Positions 24,905-37,311 of a stretch of DNA of 64,000 bases are shown in pieces. Source of the DNA: Owenia fusiformis (taxonomy: Eukaryota > Annelida > Polychaeta > Sabellida > Oweniidae); contig CAIIXF020000007.1 of NCBI GenBank assembly GCA_903813345.2, positions 31,359,564 through 31,423,563 on the forward strand, in the 5' to 3' direction. The notes below the pieces were generated by a model that saw nothing but the letters and a program-made list of their open reading frames with translations, was not told the DNA's origin and searched no databases. Made by a program: the position numbers and the translations under genes. Numbering within the stretch: position 1 is the stretch's first letter; each line of letters begins with the position of its first letter.

Positions 24905-26569
24905 TCATACTGGACTTTCTAGGCTTATGTCAACCATATATGTTTGGTGAGTATCTTCTTTGCTAGATGTAGGTCCATTTACCACTGGAGTACTACCATT
25001 GCTACTACTAGTATACCCCTTATTACATGCTCCAGGTGACACACTTTCTGTTTCTGAATATAGAGGGTGCTGCATTTGGTTCCCAGATGACCCACTTTCT
25101 GTATCTAAACATAGAGGGTGCTGGTGGTTGTGGAGGTACAATTTTGTTGTATGTGTATTCTGTGGTAGGGTTCTGGATGTCAGCATTGGGCTCTCTGATG
25201 TCAGATGTTTCTCATTGTTTATTAATGGCTGCTGACTGTCAATGGAGTATCTGTCAGGACTGGATAAGCATTCATGTTGAACTGGACCTTGAATTGTTTC
25301 TATAATTTTATAGTTAGCATTTGAGTGAGTAATAGTCATGTCAGATTCAGAAAATACTCTTTCGGGAGAAGATCCCTCCTTGAAACTTTTTTCTTGTGAT
25401 TTTAGTGCATGATTTTTGCAATAGAGGTCTCTAGTGTCATCCTCATGTTCAACAAGTGGATTTACAATCACTTGGCATTGGTCTGCATTCTTACTGTTCT
25501 TGCAACTTTTCAATTCAAAACTATCACATGAACTTGTTTCCATATTTTCCAACCTTTCTTTAGTATCTTTAGACCCAAAGTGATTTTCAATTTCAGCTAC
25601 CATTTTTCTAAGAAGTGACTTTGGTTTGCTGTGTACTTCAGCAATGATGAGGCTGTCATTACGATTGCGTTTAGAATTGAAATTCACAAGGGGCTTGTGT
25701 GAGGGGCTCCCAATGCTGTCATAGTCACTCTCTATGTCTGACGGCAAGCCTGATATACCATAATAGTCCCTGTTCATCTTCCCTGCATTGTCATTGGGTG
25801 ATTGGTTCAAGTTGACGGATCCCTCAGTGTCGCTCTCTGAGGTAGCACCAGGATTGTGAAGAACATGGCATTTTGATGTCATCACCATTTTCTCATATTG
25901 GTAGTCCTTTTCATCAAGCCAACGCCCAAATATGGATGAATCATGATCATCGATGTCGACAGCACTATATTTGCTACATGAACGTGTCATGCCATTGTCA
26001 ATAATGCTGTATTTGCTGGAAGAGCGACTAAAATTACTAAAATTACTAAAATTGTCAAATATGCTGTTTTTTCTGCTGAGCATACTCCCTCTTCTACTAC
26101 CTATTTCACTGTCCATTTCTGTTGCTGTCGCTGTTGCTTCAGAGGGAGTAACACTGTTCATTTCATAATCATCTTGCTCACTTTTTTGTAGGGAAAATAC
26201 AGTATTGCGTTTTTTACAGAATACAACCACTGCCCCAGAAATTGTCAGAGTAAAGAACAGGAAGATACTTGCAATGACAACGATCACTGTGAAATGACTG
26301 TCACTTGCATTAGTATTGAATTCGTGCATCATTCTTGTCCTAGATTTCTTAAGGAAAGCATTCTGCATGGTGTAAGTGTAATTGGTTGTTACGTTTCTCA
26401 TGTTAACATCTTCCCAGTAGTATCGATGATATGTAAATGTACTCTGATTCTTTGAAAGTCGTGGTATATTTGACGTTGATCGCATCCCATATGGAGGATG
26501 GTGACGCTGACGTTTGTAGGCAGAATCACCATGGTGATGGCGGTGCTGAGCTGTGTGCGTTTCCATCAT
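24905..26569 (-). CDS. Single-pass membrane protein with N-glycosylatable ectodomain and long Ser-rich tail, family unknown
   Basis: An uninterrupted 554-codon frame starts at ATGATG (26569). The frame extends two codons further to a GTG, and an in-frame TGA lies upstream at 26590-26588. Residues about 1-90 are hydrophilic with four N-glycosylation sequons (near 41, 59, 63 and 87). Residues about 93-117 form one transmembrane helix followed by KKR. The rest is a Ser/Asp/Asn-rich tail with basic phosphorylation-like sites (RRGS, RKNS), a triple NFS repeat (NFSNFSNFS), duplicated SKYS(I/A) blocks and two HPL..(D/E)TES repeats near the end. The last residues, ESPV, fit a class I PDZ ligand. There is no N-terminal signal peptide in this frame, so either the helix is a signal anchor or an upstream exon supplies one (see 27875-28045). 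I do not recognise the family. It lies antisense to CEP78, probably within one of its introns. Confidence 0.8.
   Translation of the reverse strand: MMETHTAQHRHHHGDSAYKRQRHHPPYGMRSTSNIPRLSKNQSTFTYHRYYWEDVNMRNVTTNYTYTMQNAFLKKSRTRMMHEFNTNASDSHFTVIVVIASIFLFFTLTISGAVVVFCKKRNTVFSLQKSEQDDYEMNSVTPSEATATATEMDSEIGSRRGSMLSRKNSIFDNFSNFSNFSRSSSKYSIIDNGMTRSCSKYSAVDIDDHDSSIFGRWLDEKDYQYEKMVMTSKCHVLHNPGATSESDTEGSVNLNQSPNDNAGKMNRDYYGISGLPSDIESDYDSIGSPSHKPLVNFNSKRNRNDSLIIAEVHSKPKSLLRKMVAEIENHFGSKDTKERLENMETSSCDSFELKSCKNSKNADQCQVIVNPLVEHEDDTRDLYCKNHALKSQEKSFKEGSSPERVFSESDMTITHSNANYKIIETIQGPVQHECLSSPDRYSIDSQQPLINNEKHLTSESPMLTSRTLPQNTHTTKLYLHNHQHPLCLDTESGSSGNQMQHPLYSETESVSPGACNKGYTSSSNGSTPVVNGPTSSKEDTHQTYMVDISLESPV
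25035..25122 (-). repeat. Duplicated ~48-bp segment inside the membrane-protein ORF
   Basis: Two copies of a segment containing CACTTTCTGTNTCTNAANAT and AGAGGGTGCTG lie side by side and keep the reading frame. They encode the two HPL...TES repeats of the C-terminal tail. Confidence 0.7.
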
Positions 26570-27874
26570 TGCCACAAAGATTTTGGATCAATAGTGGTGC
26601 TCATAAATATTACAGATACAAATGTCCACTTCAATGCCAAACCTTGTTCACATTTATTCAGTTTACGATATTAATGTTTGATGTCGTGTATCACCTTTCA
26701 TCAGTAGAATCCTCACTGCTTGTAATTTGTATTCCAAGTATGTCTGACTTATGAAATCATAAAATCTTTCTATCTATCTAGATTGGCTGATTCCCATAAA
26801 TAACCTTCATTTCATAACTTGTCAATGTAATGGGACCTGTCACGGTGATAAATATAACATCTACTCTCACGTCTCCACTTCTCAGTTAATCTGAGTAAAT
26901 TCTCACTGAATCTAATCAGGGTGTCAGCTAATTAAATAGTGGCTTTAATTTGGAACGTCCACTTTCTGTTGAATAATCACATTTGTATTCTCTAATATTT
27001 TACTTTCTTTGAATACTTTTCATGATTAACTAATTTTGTCTGATGATATTTGGTCAGAGTCCCATCTGATGAATTCTATCAATATCATCTAATGTTTCAT
27101 TGGGTTTATGTCTATTTGTGTGCCAATAATCCTGGCTTGCCCTTCCAGTTAAAACAACTCGATTGCTAATGAACATTTAAAGGCGGCCTTTTGCTGTTAA
27201 TTTGCAACCAGTGGAGCGTATTATCAGTCCACTTTCTTGTGACGTCTCAATTATCCCCTAGAAATCCATCCATCATTTTGATAGCTCACTCCACTCGAGA
27301 AGTTCCTGATCTCCACCGTGAATATAGTTTTGACAGATTTTGACAAATGATTCATCAGATTGCAGTCAGTCTATCTGTATAAAGAGACAATGTTGCAGCA
27401 AATTCCCTGTTGGAGCTTTTCTTTGAATTGAAGAAATGATCTGGAATTCAAATACGCCGCACTGCACCGTGCTGCTGTAATGCACTTTCCAAACCTCAAT
27501 GAGAAGTCAGATGTAACAGCATTAGCCAATCAGTAACCAATTTAGGTGTTTTATCGAATTGTGCGCCTATTTAGATCGCATGATTAGACAGAAATGGCTG
27601 ATTAGTTGACTGATTCACTCGTCAGTTGTGATCGCATTAGCTTTAATTTCGTGACAAAGGAATAGCACAAAAGCAGTCTTAAAGAATTAACACATAAATT
27701 CAATCACTCGTTTGAAATTGGCGTATCCATAGTAAAAATAAACAGTCTCCGTAGTCAATGGAATAAAAAGTGTGTTTTTGTTTTAAAATAGCAAGAAGCT
27801 TTGAGAAGATATCAATTTGTTTAATCCAGATCTGAAAGGGCCTTTTCAAATCAGTTAATTGTCCTCTATTCTAC
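26570..27874. other. Upstream region of the minus-strand membrane-protein ORF
   Basis: No exon is clearly recognised. The interval 26760-27660 is rich in CACTTTC, GATTAATT and TGATTAGT-type words and is less repetitive than its surroundings. It could be 5' UTR, promoter or conserved non-coding DNA, but nothing in it decides this. Confidence 0.4.
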
Positions 27875-28045
27875 CATCAATACAGTTCTGATTTGATGTC
27901 CCTGTGGTGTAGGGTACTTTCCTTGATGATATCTCATGCAGTAGTCCATGTATAGTAGGCTTCCAAACAAGAGCAGGAGATATACTTTAAATGTAAGTTT
28001 TCTATAGGTGTTCACACTGTTGTGTTGAATTAATGGAATCATCAT
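27875..28045 (-). CDS. Candidate 5' exon encoding a hydrophobic (signal or anchor) segment
   Basis: On the minus strand, TGTATTTTCAG is a good splice acceptor and is followed directly by ATGATGATTCC. The frame runs 57 codons to a possible donor at TTGATG|GTAGAA, ending in phase 0. Residues about 20-34 are strongly hydrophobic (KVYLLLLFGSLLYMDY). In the same orientation 1.3 kb downstream lies the membrane-protein ORF, which lacks a signal peptide and has two in-phase AG sites near its start. Joining them would give a conventional type I protein. The donor is weak and those AG sites have poor pyrimidine tracts, so this is a hypothesis. Confidence 0.25.
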
Positions 28046-30502
28046 CTGAAAATACATGAATTTGTGGAATGCTGTATTAAATACATATCAGATTAAATTA
28101 AATTCAATTTATTGAATTTAACTTTTCATAATACAATGTTTTAAATGTTACATGAAAAGGACACCTCAAGGAAAGTATTTATTTCATGATCTCTGTTTTT
28201 TAACATTGAATTTTTAGTTGTAGATCAGAAGCTATGAAATTGGAATGAATATAACATGGCTTACTTATACAGGCTAAACTTAATACATGTAGTCAATAGA
28301 TATTTAAAATGGCGCAAAAGGGTGTTTTAATGAAGAGGTGTTCAAATAAGAGAGGTGTTCATGAACACATGTTTTATAATATAATGTTAAATATATCTGT
28401 ATGGCAACAAGCAAGACATGATTGCTCAAAAGCTATCTCAAGAACTGACTCTACTGACAGGAAATCAATTTTTGCTACAAAGATTTTTTGAATCAATTAG
28501 GTACTATTTTAGAATCTTGCTCTATAAATCTTGTTGAAATAAATTATAGCACTCTCCGTTGTCAAGCTGGGTGACACGTTGCGTATATTGATTTGGGATA
28601 ATTTGCATTAAAAATTGATAAGCCATAGTGTTGGGATTAAACTATTGGTTGTGTATGTAATATTTAACTTGTATTGACATACTTTATTATAACATTAGTC
28701 ACAATATTAATATTATTAATAATCACTTCTGATGATCTGATGGAGACATCATTATTTGCTTTCACAGGATGCCCAAGCCTACATAAAAACAGTAGTTATA
28801 TTTTCAAACAAAGCATGGAAATAAATAGAAGGAAATAGACAGGCACAAACATTGTTATTAAACTTGATAATTGAACAGAAATGTCAGAAAATTATAAACT
28901 TCATTTATATTTGAGAGAGAGAAATTGAAGTACTTAATCAGATCAGAAGGTAATTTAACATACACGATCATTGTTCGTTTTTTCAATTTCCTGTCATGAT
29001 TTGCCTACAGTCTTCCGTGATAGGGATCTTGTTTTCAATGTTTGGATCGGGTTGCTTGTTGGAATTATGCTCCCACAAGTCAAGTTACATCTGGTAATTA
29101 TTTTTTGAAGTTCAAATAAGAGTTGTAAAGAGTATAGAATATTAGCATGGGATGAAGTACAATAATCTGCTATGAAGACAAACTCCATATTTGATTAATA
29201 TAAAAATATTGTAATTTAAGGAAGTTATTTAGGAACAAAAGTATTGGAATGAACATTAGTAATGGATCAACGTGGCATATGAAGCCTGAGTTGCCATATG
29301 CTGGAAATGACTTTTACAGTTGAATAACTTGGAAAAGCTCTTGAAAAAATGATTGGTTTGTAGAAATCTGTTCTGTGATATCACCGTAAAAAGCTTTACG
29401 AAGACATTGATATCCAATTACTGTTCAAAATGAGAGAAGGTCATCTTGATCTGACTTTTAACAAAACTGGACATTTACACGCACTAATAAATTAAATCAT
29501 TTATGAAAAAAACAACAATCCATTAATTCTCAATTTTAAGTATAATAGTAAATGGTTTAAAGGAAAATGTCAGTTTTCAAGCTATATGCTCAATCCTCAT
29601 TATTAAAGCAAAGTGGCAGAAAAAGTGTGCATTATTCATAGTATATTCCAATAGGTTAATTTTTATAGGCTCTCTTGTATATATATTAATCCTTGAAGTG
29701 TTGACTTTACCTTTTAATTCCAGTTTGTAGACAGATAAATTGTTAACTTACATCTATTGGGATTAATAAATATTCCTCCTTTTCTTAATGTTTTCTATGC
29801 CTTTGCATTTATTGTGATATATCTTTTGGGTTCCTATATTTATATCACTGATTTGTTGTTTTATGTGCTCAAAGTGATGTTTATTGCTTTAGAATCCAAA
29901 GTTATTTGTTTATTGATACTTGGTTTTCTCCTCTTATTGGATATCATAATCGGTGTTAACAGATTGAACGTTAACAGCAATTGGAAAAATGTAGGAATGA
30001 ACATGATTTTGTGGTTGATTGGGGTTTAGTAGAACATTGAGTCTAAGACTCTTGGGGATGTTTAAATTATCAACCTTGGCTCTTTGAATTAGAAGTCATA
30101 ATCAAATGCTTAGTCTTAATCTACCAACTGATTGGTCAATTAGAAGTAGGCAATTTGTTTAGTCAGCCTTGAGAAAATCAACAACTCACATTTGGAAATC
30201 AGAGTTTTTCTTTGTTAAGAATGCTACATAGACTAGAATATTTGAAGGTTTCCAAATATCTGAGATAACAAGTGGGAATCAGTGTAAGGGAAGTGACATC
30301 TGGTGGGCAGTCCTGTGCATTGCCAAGAAAACATCGCCATTTAGGATATTGGCCCAATATAGAAATATATAGCATATCAGATCTTATTTCTCGGCCATTT
30401 CTCTTTGCTCGAATCAGACTGTCTAGCAGAGTGGTAAATCTTGAAGAATCGTGAACTGTGAACATTATTCAGAAGTGATAATGGAAAACAAATGATTAAA
30501 CA
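28046..30502. other. Intergenic or intronic, no gene recognised
   Basis: Open frames of up to 90 codons (29757-30029; hydrophobic, AT-driven) carry no recognisable motif. The interval ends at the AAACA target duplication (30498-30502) of the next transposon. Confidence 0.45.
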
Positions 30503-32555
30503 CAGTGGCGTAGCCAGGATTTGGTGACCGGGGGTTCTATTTTTATGTTATTCACAAATCCCCCCCTTCATTAGGGCTCCTCAAATAAAAACATTTTTTG
30601 TGCAATTTGTACAATTACACCCCCTCCAAAAGTTTGGCAATCCTAACTAACCCATTGGATTATGTATTTAAATTCTTATATGCATAATTTGTAAAGAAAA
30701 AACTATTTTGGGAGGGGGAATATAATTCATTTTAATACCTTCATTAAGTAGACAATTGAATTTGAATTTTATTTAACAAAAATGATGTATTTATTTACGT
30801 TAAGCAAAGTCTGAAAGTAATCGGCTTCATCAAGAAACCTGTCCCATTGAAACAACACAGGACGTAAAAATGATTTTCAAAAATGACATTGTATACAAGA
30901 CTGTATATTGGGGTGGATACATTCTTTGAGCAAGACTACTTTGTAACTTTAATGTTCACAATTAAAAAACAGGCAACGTGCGCGTGCAAAAAAGTCAGAC
31001 AACTTATAATTAATATTCTGCATCAAAATATTTTTCGGTGAATCTTTTACTGAATATATATCCTGAAATCTGATTTGCCCCGGATCCACCATTATTTCGT
31101 CTGATTGCTGGAAGACCCTGGAGCACGATTTGTTACCAAGGAATATCAACAATTTATTCTTTAACTTAAGCTACTTCATCGAGGACAAAATAAATCACCT
31201 CATGCAATGGCTTATCATTGTTTTGCAGGAACTTTGTTGAAAGCCAGTTCGGATTAAATGCGCAAACACCCTATACTCCGAAAGATCGTTCTTCTATGAC
31301 AACTTTTCACAACGTTTACACGAAGGCTTTTTAAACTATCCGGGATAGTCGTATTACTGATGAAAACACCTATTCTGTAATCTGTTATTTTTCTGTTATT
31401 CAAATAAGTAGGTCTCGGTTATGCTTTGTTTTAAAAAGTCTAAAATATTTCTTTGAACGTCCCGAGCTCAGTGGTAAGTCCCCCGGAGCAGATCAACTGC
31501 AATTGATAATAAAAACGTTTTGCTGGATATAAATCCTATATAAATACAAGCGACTGTAACGTATTTTGTTAAGTTCAGACGGCTTGATGACAATTAGGCC
31601 TTCTTTATTTGAAGCTTAATACCATATGATTTTCAATGTTTTTTATTATGTAATTTATTTGCTAAGCATATCATGACATTAACATGAAAATGGAGAGCAA
31701 GTAAACTGGAACGATTACAATTTGAATTCTATACAATCTCCAAGATGAGTGGAGTAAATCTGAAAAAAAAAAAATCGTTTTTTGCAATGATTGCTTTTTC
31801 TTTGAAAAAGTGATGGGTAATAAATACTGAACAAATGAAAGAATGAATAAATTTGAACAATAATGCTTGTGTTTATAAATGATATACGCTTTTAAATAAT
31901 TCATTTCACAACGTTTTTAATTATATAACACAATTAGTTTCGCGGACTTCCCAGCCCAGGGACGTCCCAAGAAATATTTTAAATTTTTATTGAAATAAAA
32001 CAAAACAGAGATGTACACATTTGAAAGAACATGTGTTTTATCAATATTACGACGATTCCAGATATTTATTCGTCAATGTTGTAAAAATCATTCGGAGTAT
32101 GGGACGTCTGCATTGTTTACAATAACTTACAATAACTTTGTATTGGACCAGAACTGGCTTAAAAATCCTACAAAGGACTGATTTAGCCATTGCCCAAGAT
32201 GGGTTATTTTGTCCGAGAAGAATCAGCTTTTAAGATAATTGTGCGAAATTATTGTTATTTCTAAATGTAAAATCTCATGCTCTGGGGTCTTCCGACACTT
32301 AAATCTCATCCCGTGCCTAAGGTTGCCAAACGTTTTGAGGGAAGTGTAACTTCATGATGACATGTTTTTAACAAAATAAGCCTCTCGTGTTCACCATAAC
32401 AAATATCAATTCATTTACTGCTCATATATGTAGTTTTCAAATAGCACAGTAATTTAATGTTTCTGGTTGAGGCATTTTTCCGCAAAATGATATTTTGGAA
32501 AATCCTGACCGGGGGTTCGTTCGAACCCACCGAACCCCCGCTGCCTACGGCTATG
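30503..32555. mobile_element. 2.05-kb non-autonomous element, CAGTGGCGTAGCCAGG termini, TSD AAACA
   Basis: The left end CAGTGGCGTAGCCAGGATTT and the right end (reverse complement CATAGCCGTAGGCAGCGGGG) are diverged inverted repeats. Just inside, GACCGGGGGTTC on the left (about 30527-30538) reappears near the right end as GACCGGGGGTTCG (about 32508-32520) in direct orientation. AAACA flanks both sides (30498-30502, 32556-32560). The terminal motif is typical of hAT-like elements in many invertebrates. The part about 31258-31400 is a diverged copy of the arm of the 511-2510 element (shared words CCTATACTC/CCTACACTC and ACGAAGGCTT), so the two are related. No intact transposase is present. Confidence 0.75.
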
Positions 32556-35500
32556 AAACACGTTTAGTTCTTGTAGTTAATCCACTAAGGACTTAGTGAT
32601 AATGGAAAACATTTGTGTGGACTGATTGAGTAAAACAGTGTTTGTCCATATTGAAAAAAATAATCAAAATACATCAAAGGTTATATCTTGTTACGTTTTA
32701 TTTGATAAAAGGCAACATTTGAACCAACATGAAAAAATGCTGTTGTACATCAGATAATATTGTTGAATATCCTTTCGATTGTTCTGGCATTTGATATTAT
32801 TCTGGATCAATTATAATTCATCTATTCAACATTTTGATTGTCTGTGACAGCTTATCAGCACTAATATATAGTTTCAACTAAAATGTGTACTTAAGCTGCA
32901 GGTATAATGTTTATTTTTGAAAACGAGGCTCAAGTAGCTGTCTTTGAAGAGAATTATCACAGCCAGCTATCACAGTATGTTTTATGTCATGTGACAATGA
33001 GATACATGACAATGTGAAAATAAAGATGAAATGAATAAACGATGAAATGAATTATAGAAAATATAAAGAACAGTCCCCTGAGGGGCTATTTGCTTTCACA
33101 CCTCCAAGCACCTAGCAATACAAGCTTTCAGAGACTTCAAAGAATATCAGGGACAATTGATCTTGACTATTACTCCGTATTTCCTGCTAAAGTGAATTAC
33201 TGAATTCTGCTATAATTGCGTGGGTCAGAGAAGTTTCACAGATACCATCGAGACTTGCCTTCAGTCTTTCAGGTGTCAAGATCCATCTGCCTTGTCCTAT
33301 TCACAGTTATTAGGCTTGCTATATTGTGAAATGGATTCTCTGATGAAATACTTGCTGTTTAAAAAAAGGTTATAGATCAAAGGTTTTCACAAACATGGCA
33401 TCTCTTTTAGGTTGTATTGAAGGACATGTTACTGATATGTTCTTTCTTTAGGTGGTATTCACATAATTTCATTCTATGTTTTCATCAACCAGTATTCACA
33501 AACATACCGTATCTATAAAATGTACATAGTTAGATCAAACACACCATGATGTACCCTCAAGATTAATAAAGATTAGTGGCTTAGTGTTCTCTAGAGAAAG
33601 AGAGATGTCTAGGACTCTAGGTAGCCTAGGTGAATATCAATCACATTTTCCATCAGATTCTGATTTACTGTAGACATTTACACTTTCTTGAGTGTACCTA
33701 ATAATGCATAATCCTGCTTGCTCTGATTTAAATGACAAGACAACGCTGCCCATTCCACATCATTTCTCCATAGACTTTGATGAACTGGGTGTTTCCTCTC
33801 ATTTCTAGCTGTATTATCATATAAACTATGATCCTGTTAACTTTTGAATGGTCAGTTGCCTTAATTTCTAATGCTTTGTCCATTTTTATTTTGTAACTGC
33901 CATGGGATTTTCTCAGGGCTAGACTGTCTCTAATAGTCTTTTATCATGCTTTATAGACAGGCAAATGGGTGTAAAGAAACTTTTATGTGACAATAAATAC
34001 AGTGATAAGTTTACAGAACGTCATTGCTGAGAAGTTGGTTATCGCAAATTCTGATTTGTGCTCTGCTGAAGATAACTTATATCAATGAAGTGTCATAAAA
34101 CGTGAATGTTTCTTAGTCAGTTTTACAAAATTATGCAATAAATTATATTATCATTAAACTGCCACTTTCTCCATGCTCTGATTGGCCCATGTTTCACACT
34201 TGACCTAAGAAAGTCCATTCCTTGCTCAGGAGTTGACGTCATTAAAAAGGCATATTCTGTCTGATATATTCCAAGGCTGTGGCATTATTTTCTAAAGCAA
34301 ATCTCAAATGTTTGGGAAATAAATTTTGTTTGAAATTGTTTGTTGTTAACATTAATACATTTCCAATAACAGTAAATCAAAACAAATATTTCATTCTATT
34401 TCCCTCTAGCTCTCTGAGCTTCAGTGAATATTAATCAGTTGAACGTATATCTTAATTTTATAGATCAGATTTTACAAATTGTAAGCATGTTCATTCCAAA
34501 ATGTTTTTATTCTTAAATATAAATCAAAAACTACTGAAATATGGTTATTTGTGACTTGCTATATGCTTTGGTATATATAACCATGTTTCTTTAGCTAGGC
34601 TAATCCTATATCTTTGATTTGAAAGAGATCTCTCTGGACTTGGATTATATTTCTGATAGAATATTTTGCCTTAAATCCTGTTCCTAACAAGGTTACTGAG
34701 CCACTGGCAGCTTTTGTTGATGCCCAATTAGAGCCTCAGTAGCATCTTTATGTTATTGATGCCCTTATTATAGCTCCAGTAGATCCTTTATGATCTATGA
34801 ATGATCTAATTCTACATCAAATTGAAACCCTGCTCTATGTCAATTTGCGGAATTTTGAAGAATTAAGTCTGAAATGGAAATTCAGTGCCAGTGTAATCTC
34901 ATCAAATATGTTTTATGGTCTCTCACAATGTAGAACCCCTATATATAAAGAATGATCCACGTATGAATGTCTGTAATGGTCAAGTTTTAAAGGGCATATT
35001 GGCTGAAGTTTTCCAAGGGAAAAACAGGTGGTCATTGAGTCATGAACGTCAATTGAACAAAAAGACAGATTGTCAAACATATTAATCTGTTTGAGAGAAC
35101 TAATACGATGAAAAAATATGTGCAGAGTGAAATTGCAAGCGTGGGTATCCCTGATTTAATAATAAGAAGTAAATTGAAGATTCCCCATTTATGAGATATA
35201 CAATTCCACTCTCCGCAACTCACATTGATCTTATGGTTGGTTGGCTATAAATCTTGCTTTTATCTCGAGAGCATTTATTGAACAATAAATCCTTTATCGA
35301 GATATATCATGTAATTATTTTGTTCTATTTTCATATTTTGATCTTATAAGCCTAAATTGATTTAACGGCTGAAATATGGGCTTTGCATTTGTGGTGATGT
35401 CCAATCTCGTACAATTCCATTTCTCCAGCTTTACATCCATTGCAGGATACAGTAAGAAAAATCTGTGTGCAGAGAGGAATAGAGAGACCATATAATGCAT

Positions 35501-36060
35501 TGAGGTTGCGCTTTTGAAGTAAAAACAGAAAATCACTTCTCTCTTTTGACAGAAATTAAGCAAATTCCCAATAAAAAAAGTTATATTTTCCCTACAGACG
35601 GTAAATTAAAGGTATGGAGACATGGTAATGATATCCCATTGGAAGATGAATGAGAAAACAGGGTTTCTGTGATATTAGTTCATAAAGTGAATTCTTCATT
35701 CTTTAACACATTTTCTTTCATTTTTATTAATTTCATATTTTCATAGCCACATCCTTTTAGAAAAATTTGTGGAATTAACTTAGAATACATGTACATTTAT
35801 TCTAATGTGCATGAATCTTTTTAAATATTTGTTTGTAACATTGCTATTTTTTCATTTTGAATGGTATGTATTACTGAAGGCTTTATATTCCACGGAAATT
35901 GTTCTATGATATGAATTCCATGATGCGAAATATTGCATCACAAAGAATGTAGCATGTTGCATGATATTATTTCTAGATATGTAATATGATATTCTCTCTT
36001 ATAAATGTATAATGTGACTTCCTCAAATTACACTCTCCACAGAGTTTCAAAAGGTAAATA
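32556..36060. other. Intergenic or intronic, no gene recognised
   Basis: No exon or repeat boundary is found in 3.5 kb. AGTGATAATGGAAAACA (from 32594) repeats the sequence just left of the preceding transposon (from 30474). A short near-duplication (about 34716-34790, words TTGATGCCC and CTCCAGTAG/CCTCAGTAG) is present. Confidence 0.45.
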
Positions 36061-36061
36061 A

Positions 36062-36205
36062 CCTGGGGGTCATTAACAGAAACTTCGTAAAGTTACAAAT
36101 TCGTAAATCAATTATCGTAAACATGGTTATAATGACGTCAGAGTAAGAGAACTATGAACTTTAGGGATTCCTAATTTTAGAAAGTTTCTGTTAAAGGCCC
36201 CCAGG
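36062..36205. mobile_element. 144-bp MITE with CCTGGGGG termini
   Basis: The left end CCTGGGGGTCATTAACAGAA and the right end TTCTGTTAAAGGCCCCCAGG are 24-bp near-perfect inverted repeats. Target duplications are unclear because the flanks are A/T runs (GGTAAATAA and TAAAAAAGG). It has no coding capacity. Confidence 0.75.
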
Positions 36206-36459
36206 TAAAAAAGGGTGAAAATATTCTCTCCTTATATTTTGACTGAATGTGTGGTAAATAACAAAATGTTAAATAACCCAGATGCGAATAGGTAGTTACC
36301 AGTTTCACCACCAGGTAGCTAATTCGGGGTAGATAACATGACACGGTATTAGAAAAATAAATTTTCATAGTTGATGAACACTTTTTAAAACCGCATTTCT
36401 AGAAGTAATATTATATGTAGATATCATAGATGATATCACTTTGACTGATTTTTTCTTAA

Positions 36460-37060
36460 AGTCCCCATCTAAAGTTTAAACCACTTTGGCTTATATTGTA
36501 GTCTTACCCAATGTTATCAAAGTGTGATATGTGAAACTTTTTTTTTAAATTTCAAAAAGTGGTTTTTGATAGACTTTTTGTTCCAAAATTTGTGAATTTA
36601 TTTAAAACTAATTTTAAGAGGTCACACATATCTTTTAATTAGCCACAACTCATACCAATGCATGGTATTTTCAATTTCAAAATTTCAATTTTTTTCAAAA
36701 AGTTTTTGCTACCTTAGTGACATCACTAATGGTGCAAAATATTTTTGATATGCTAAAACATTGAAGTGGCCCATTAAATATGGCATTTTATTATTGAAAT
36801 AGTGTGTCCTTTGATCAATCTTTGCATTGGTGTTAAAAAGATAATCTTTTTCGAAATGCATTAAGAAATATTTGATGATTAAAAAATTTCAACTTTTTTT
36901 TTTGGAAAATGGCGGGAAATTTGAATATTTGAGAAATGAAATGCTCACAACTTTTTTTCAAAAAAAATTCTTCTTTCAAAAATCTCTAGAATAACTTTTT
37001 AAGTCATGACAAAAAGTAAATGAATGATAAAAAAATATTTTCAAACTTAAGACGGGGACT
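36460..37060. mobile_element. 601-bp MITE flanked by TTAA (piggyBac/Kolobok-type)
   Basis: The termini AGTCCCCATCTAAAGTTT and AAACTTAAGACGGGGACT are inverted with two mismatches and lie directly between TTAA duplications (36456-36459, 37061-37064). The interior is AT-rich with poly-T and AAATTTC tracts and no ORF. TTAA targets are used by the piggyBac and Kolobok superfamilies; the AGTCCCC end does not by itself settle which. Confidence 0.85.
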
Positions 37061-37311
37061 TTAATGATTTATATATCAAGGTTATTTCTACTTGCATCTA
37101 GTCTATTGGTATAGATAGGTCAATATTGATGAGATCATTCATGCGGCGGTCATTCATTTGTACAGGCCACCTTTTTGCCTGATTACTATTGAAACCTCAT
37201 ATTGATATATGCATTTCACACATGGTATAATAATAATAATTCCCTTTGGTCTTATTAATCAACATTTCATCAAATCAGTTTTAAAATCAAAATATCTAAA
37301 CCCTAATTGTG

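Noticed and set aside
29757-30029. 90-codon hydrophobic plus-strand ORF resembling a small membrane protein
   Set aside because: Hydrophobicity follows from T-rich codons; no start context, homology or neighbouring exon supports it.
36121-36160. TGACGTCA-like CRE suggesting a promoter
   Set aside because: It lies inside the 144-bp MITE and is probably part of the mobile sequence.
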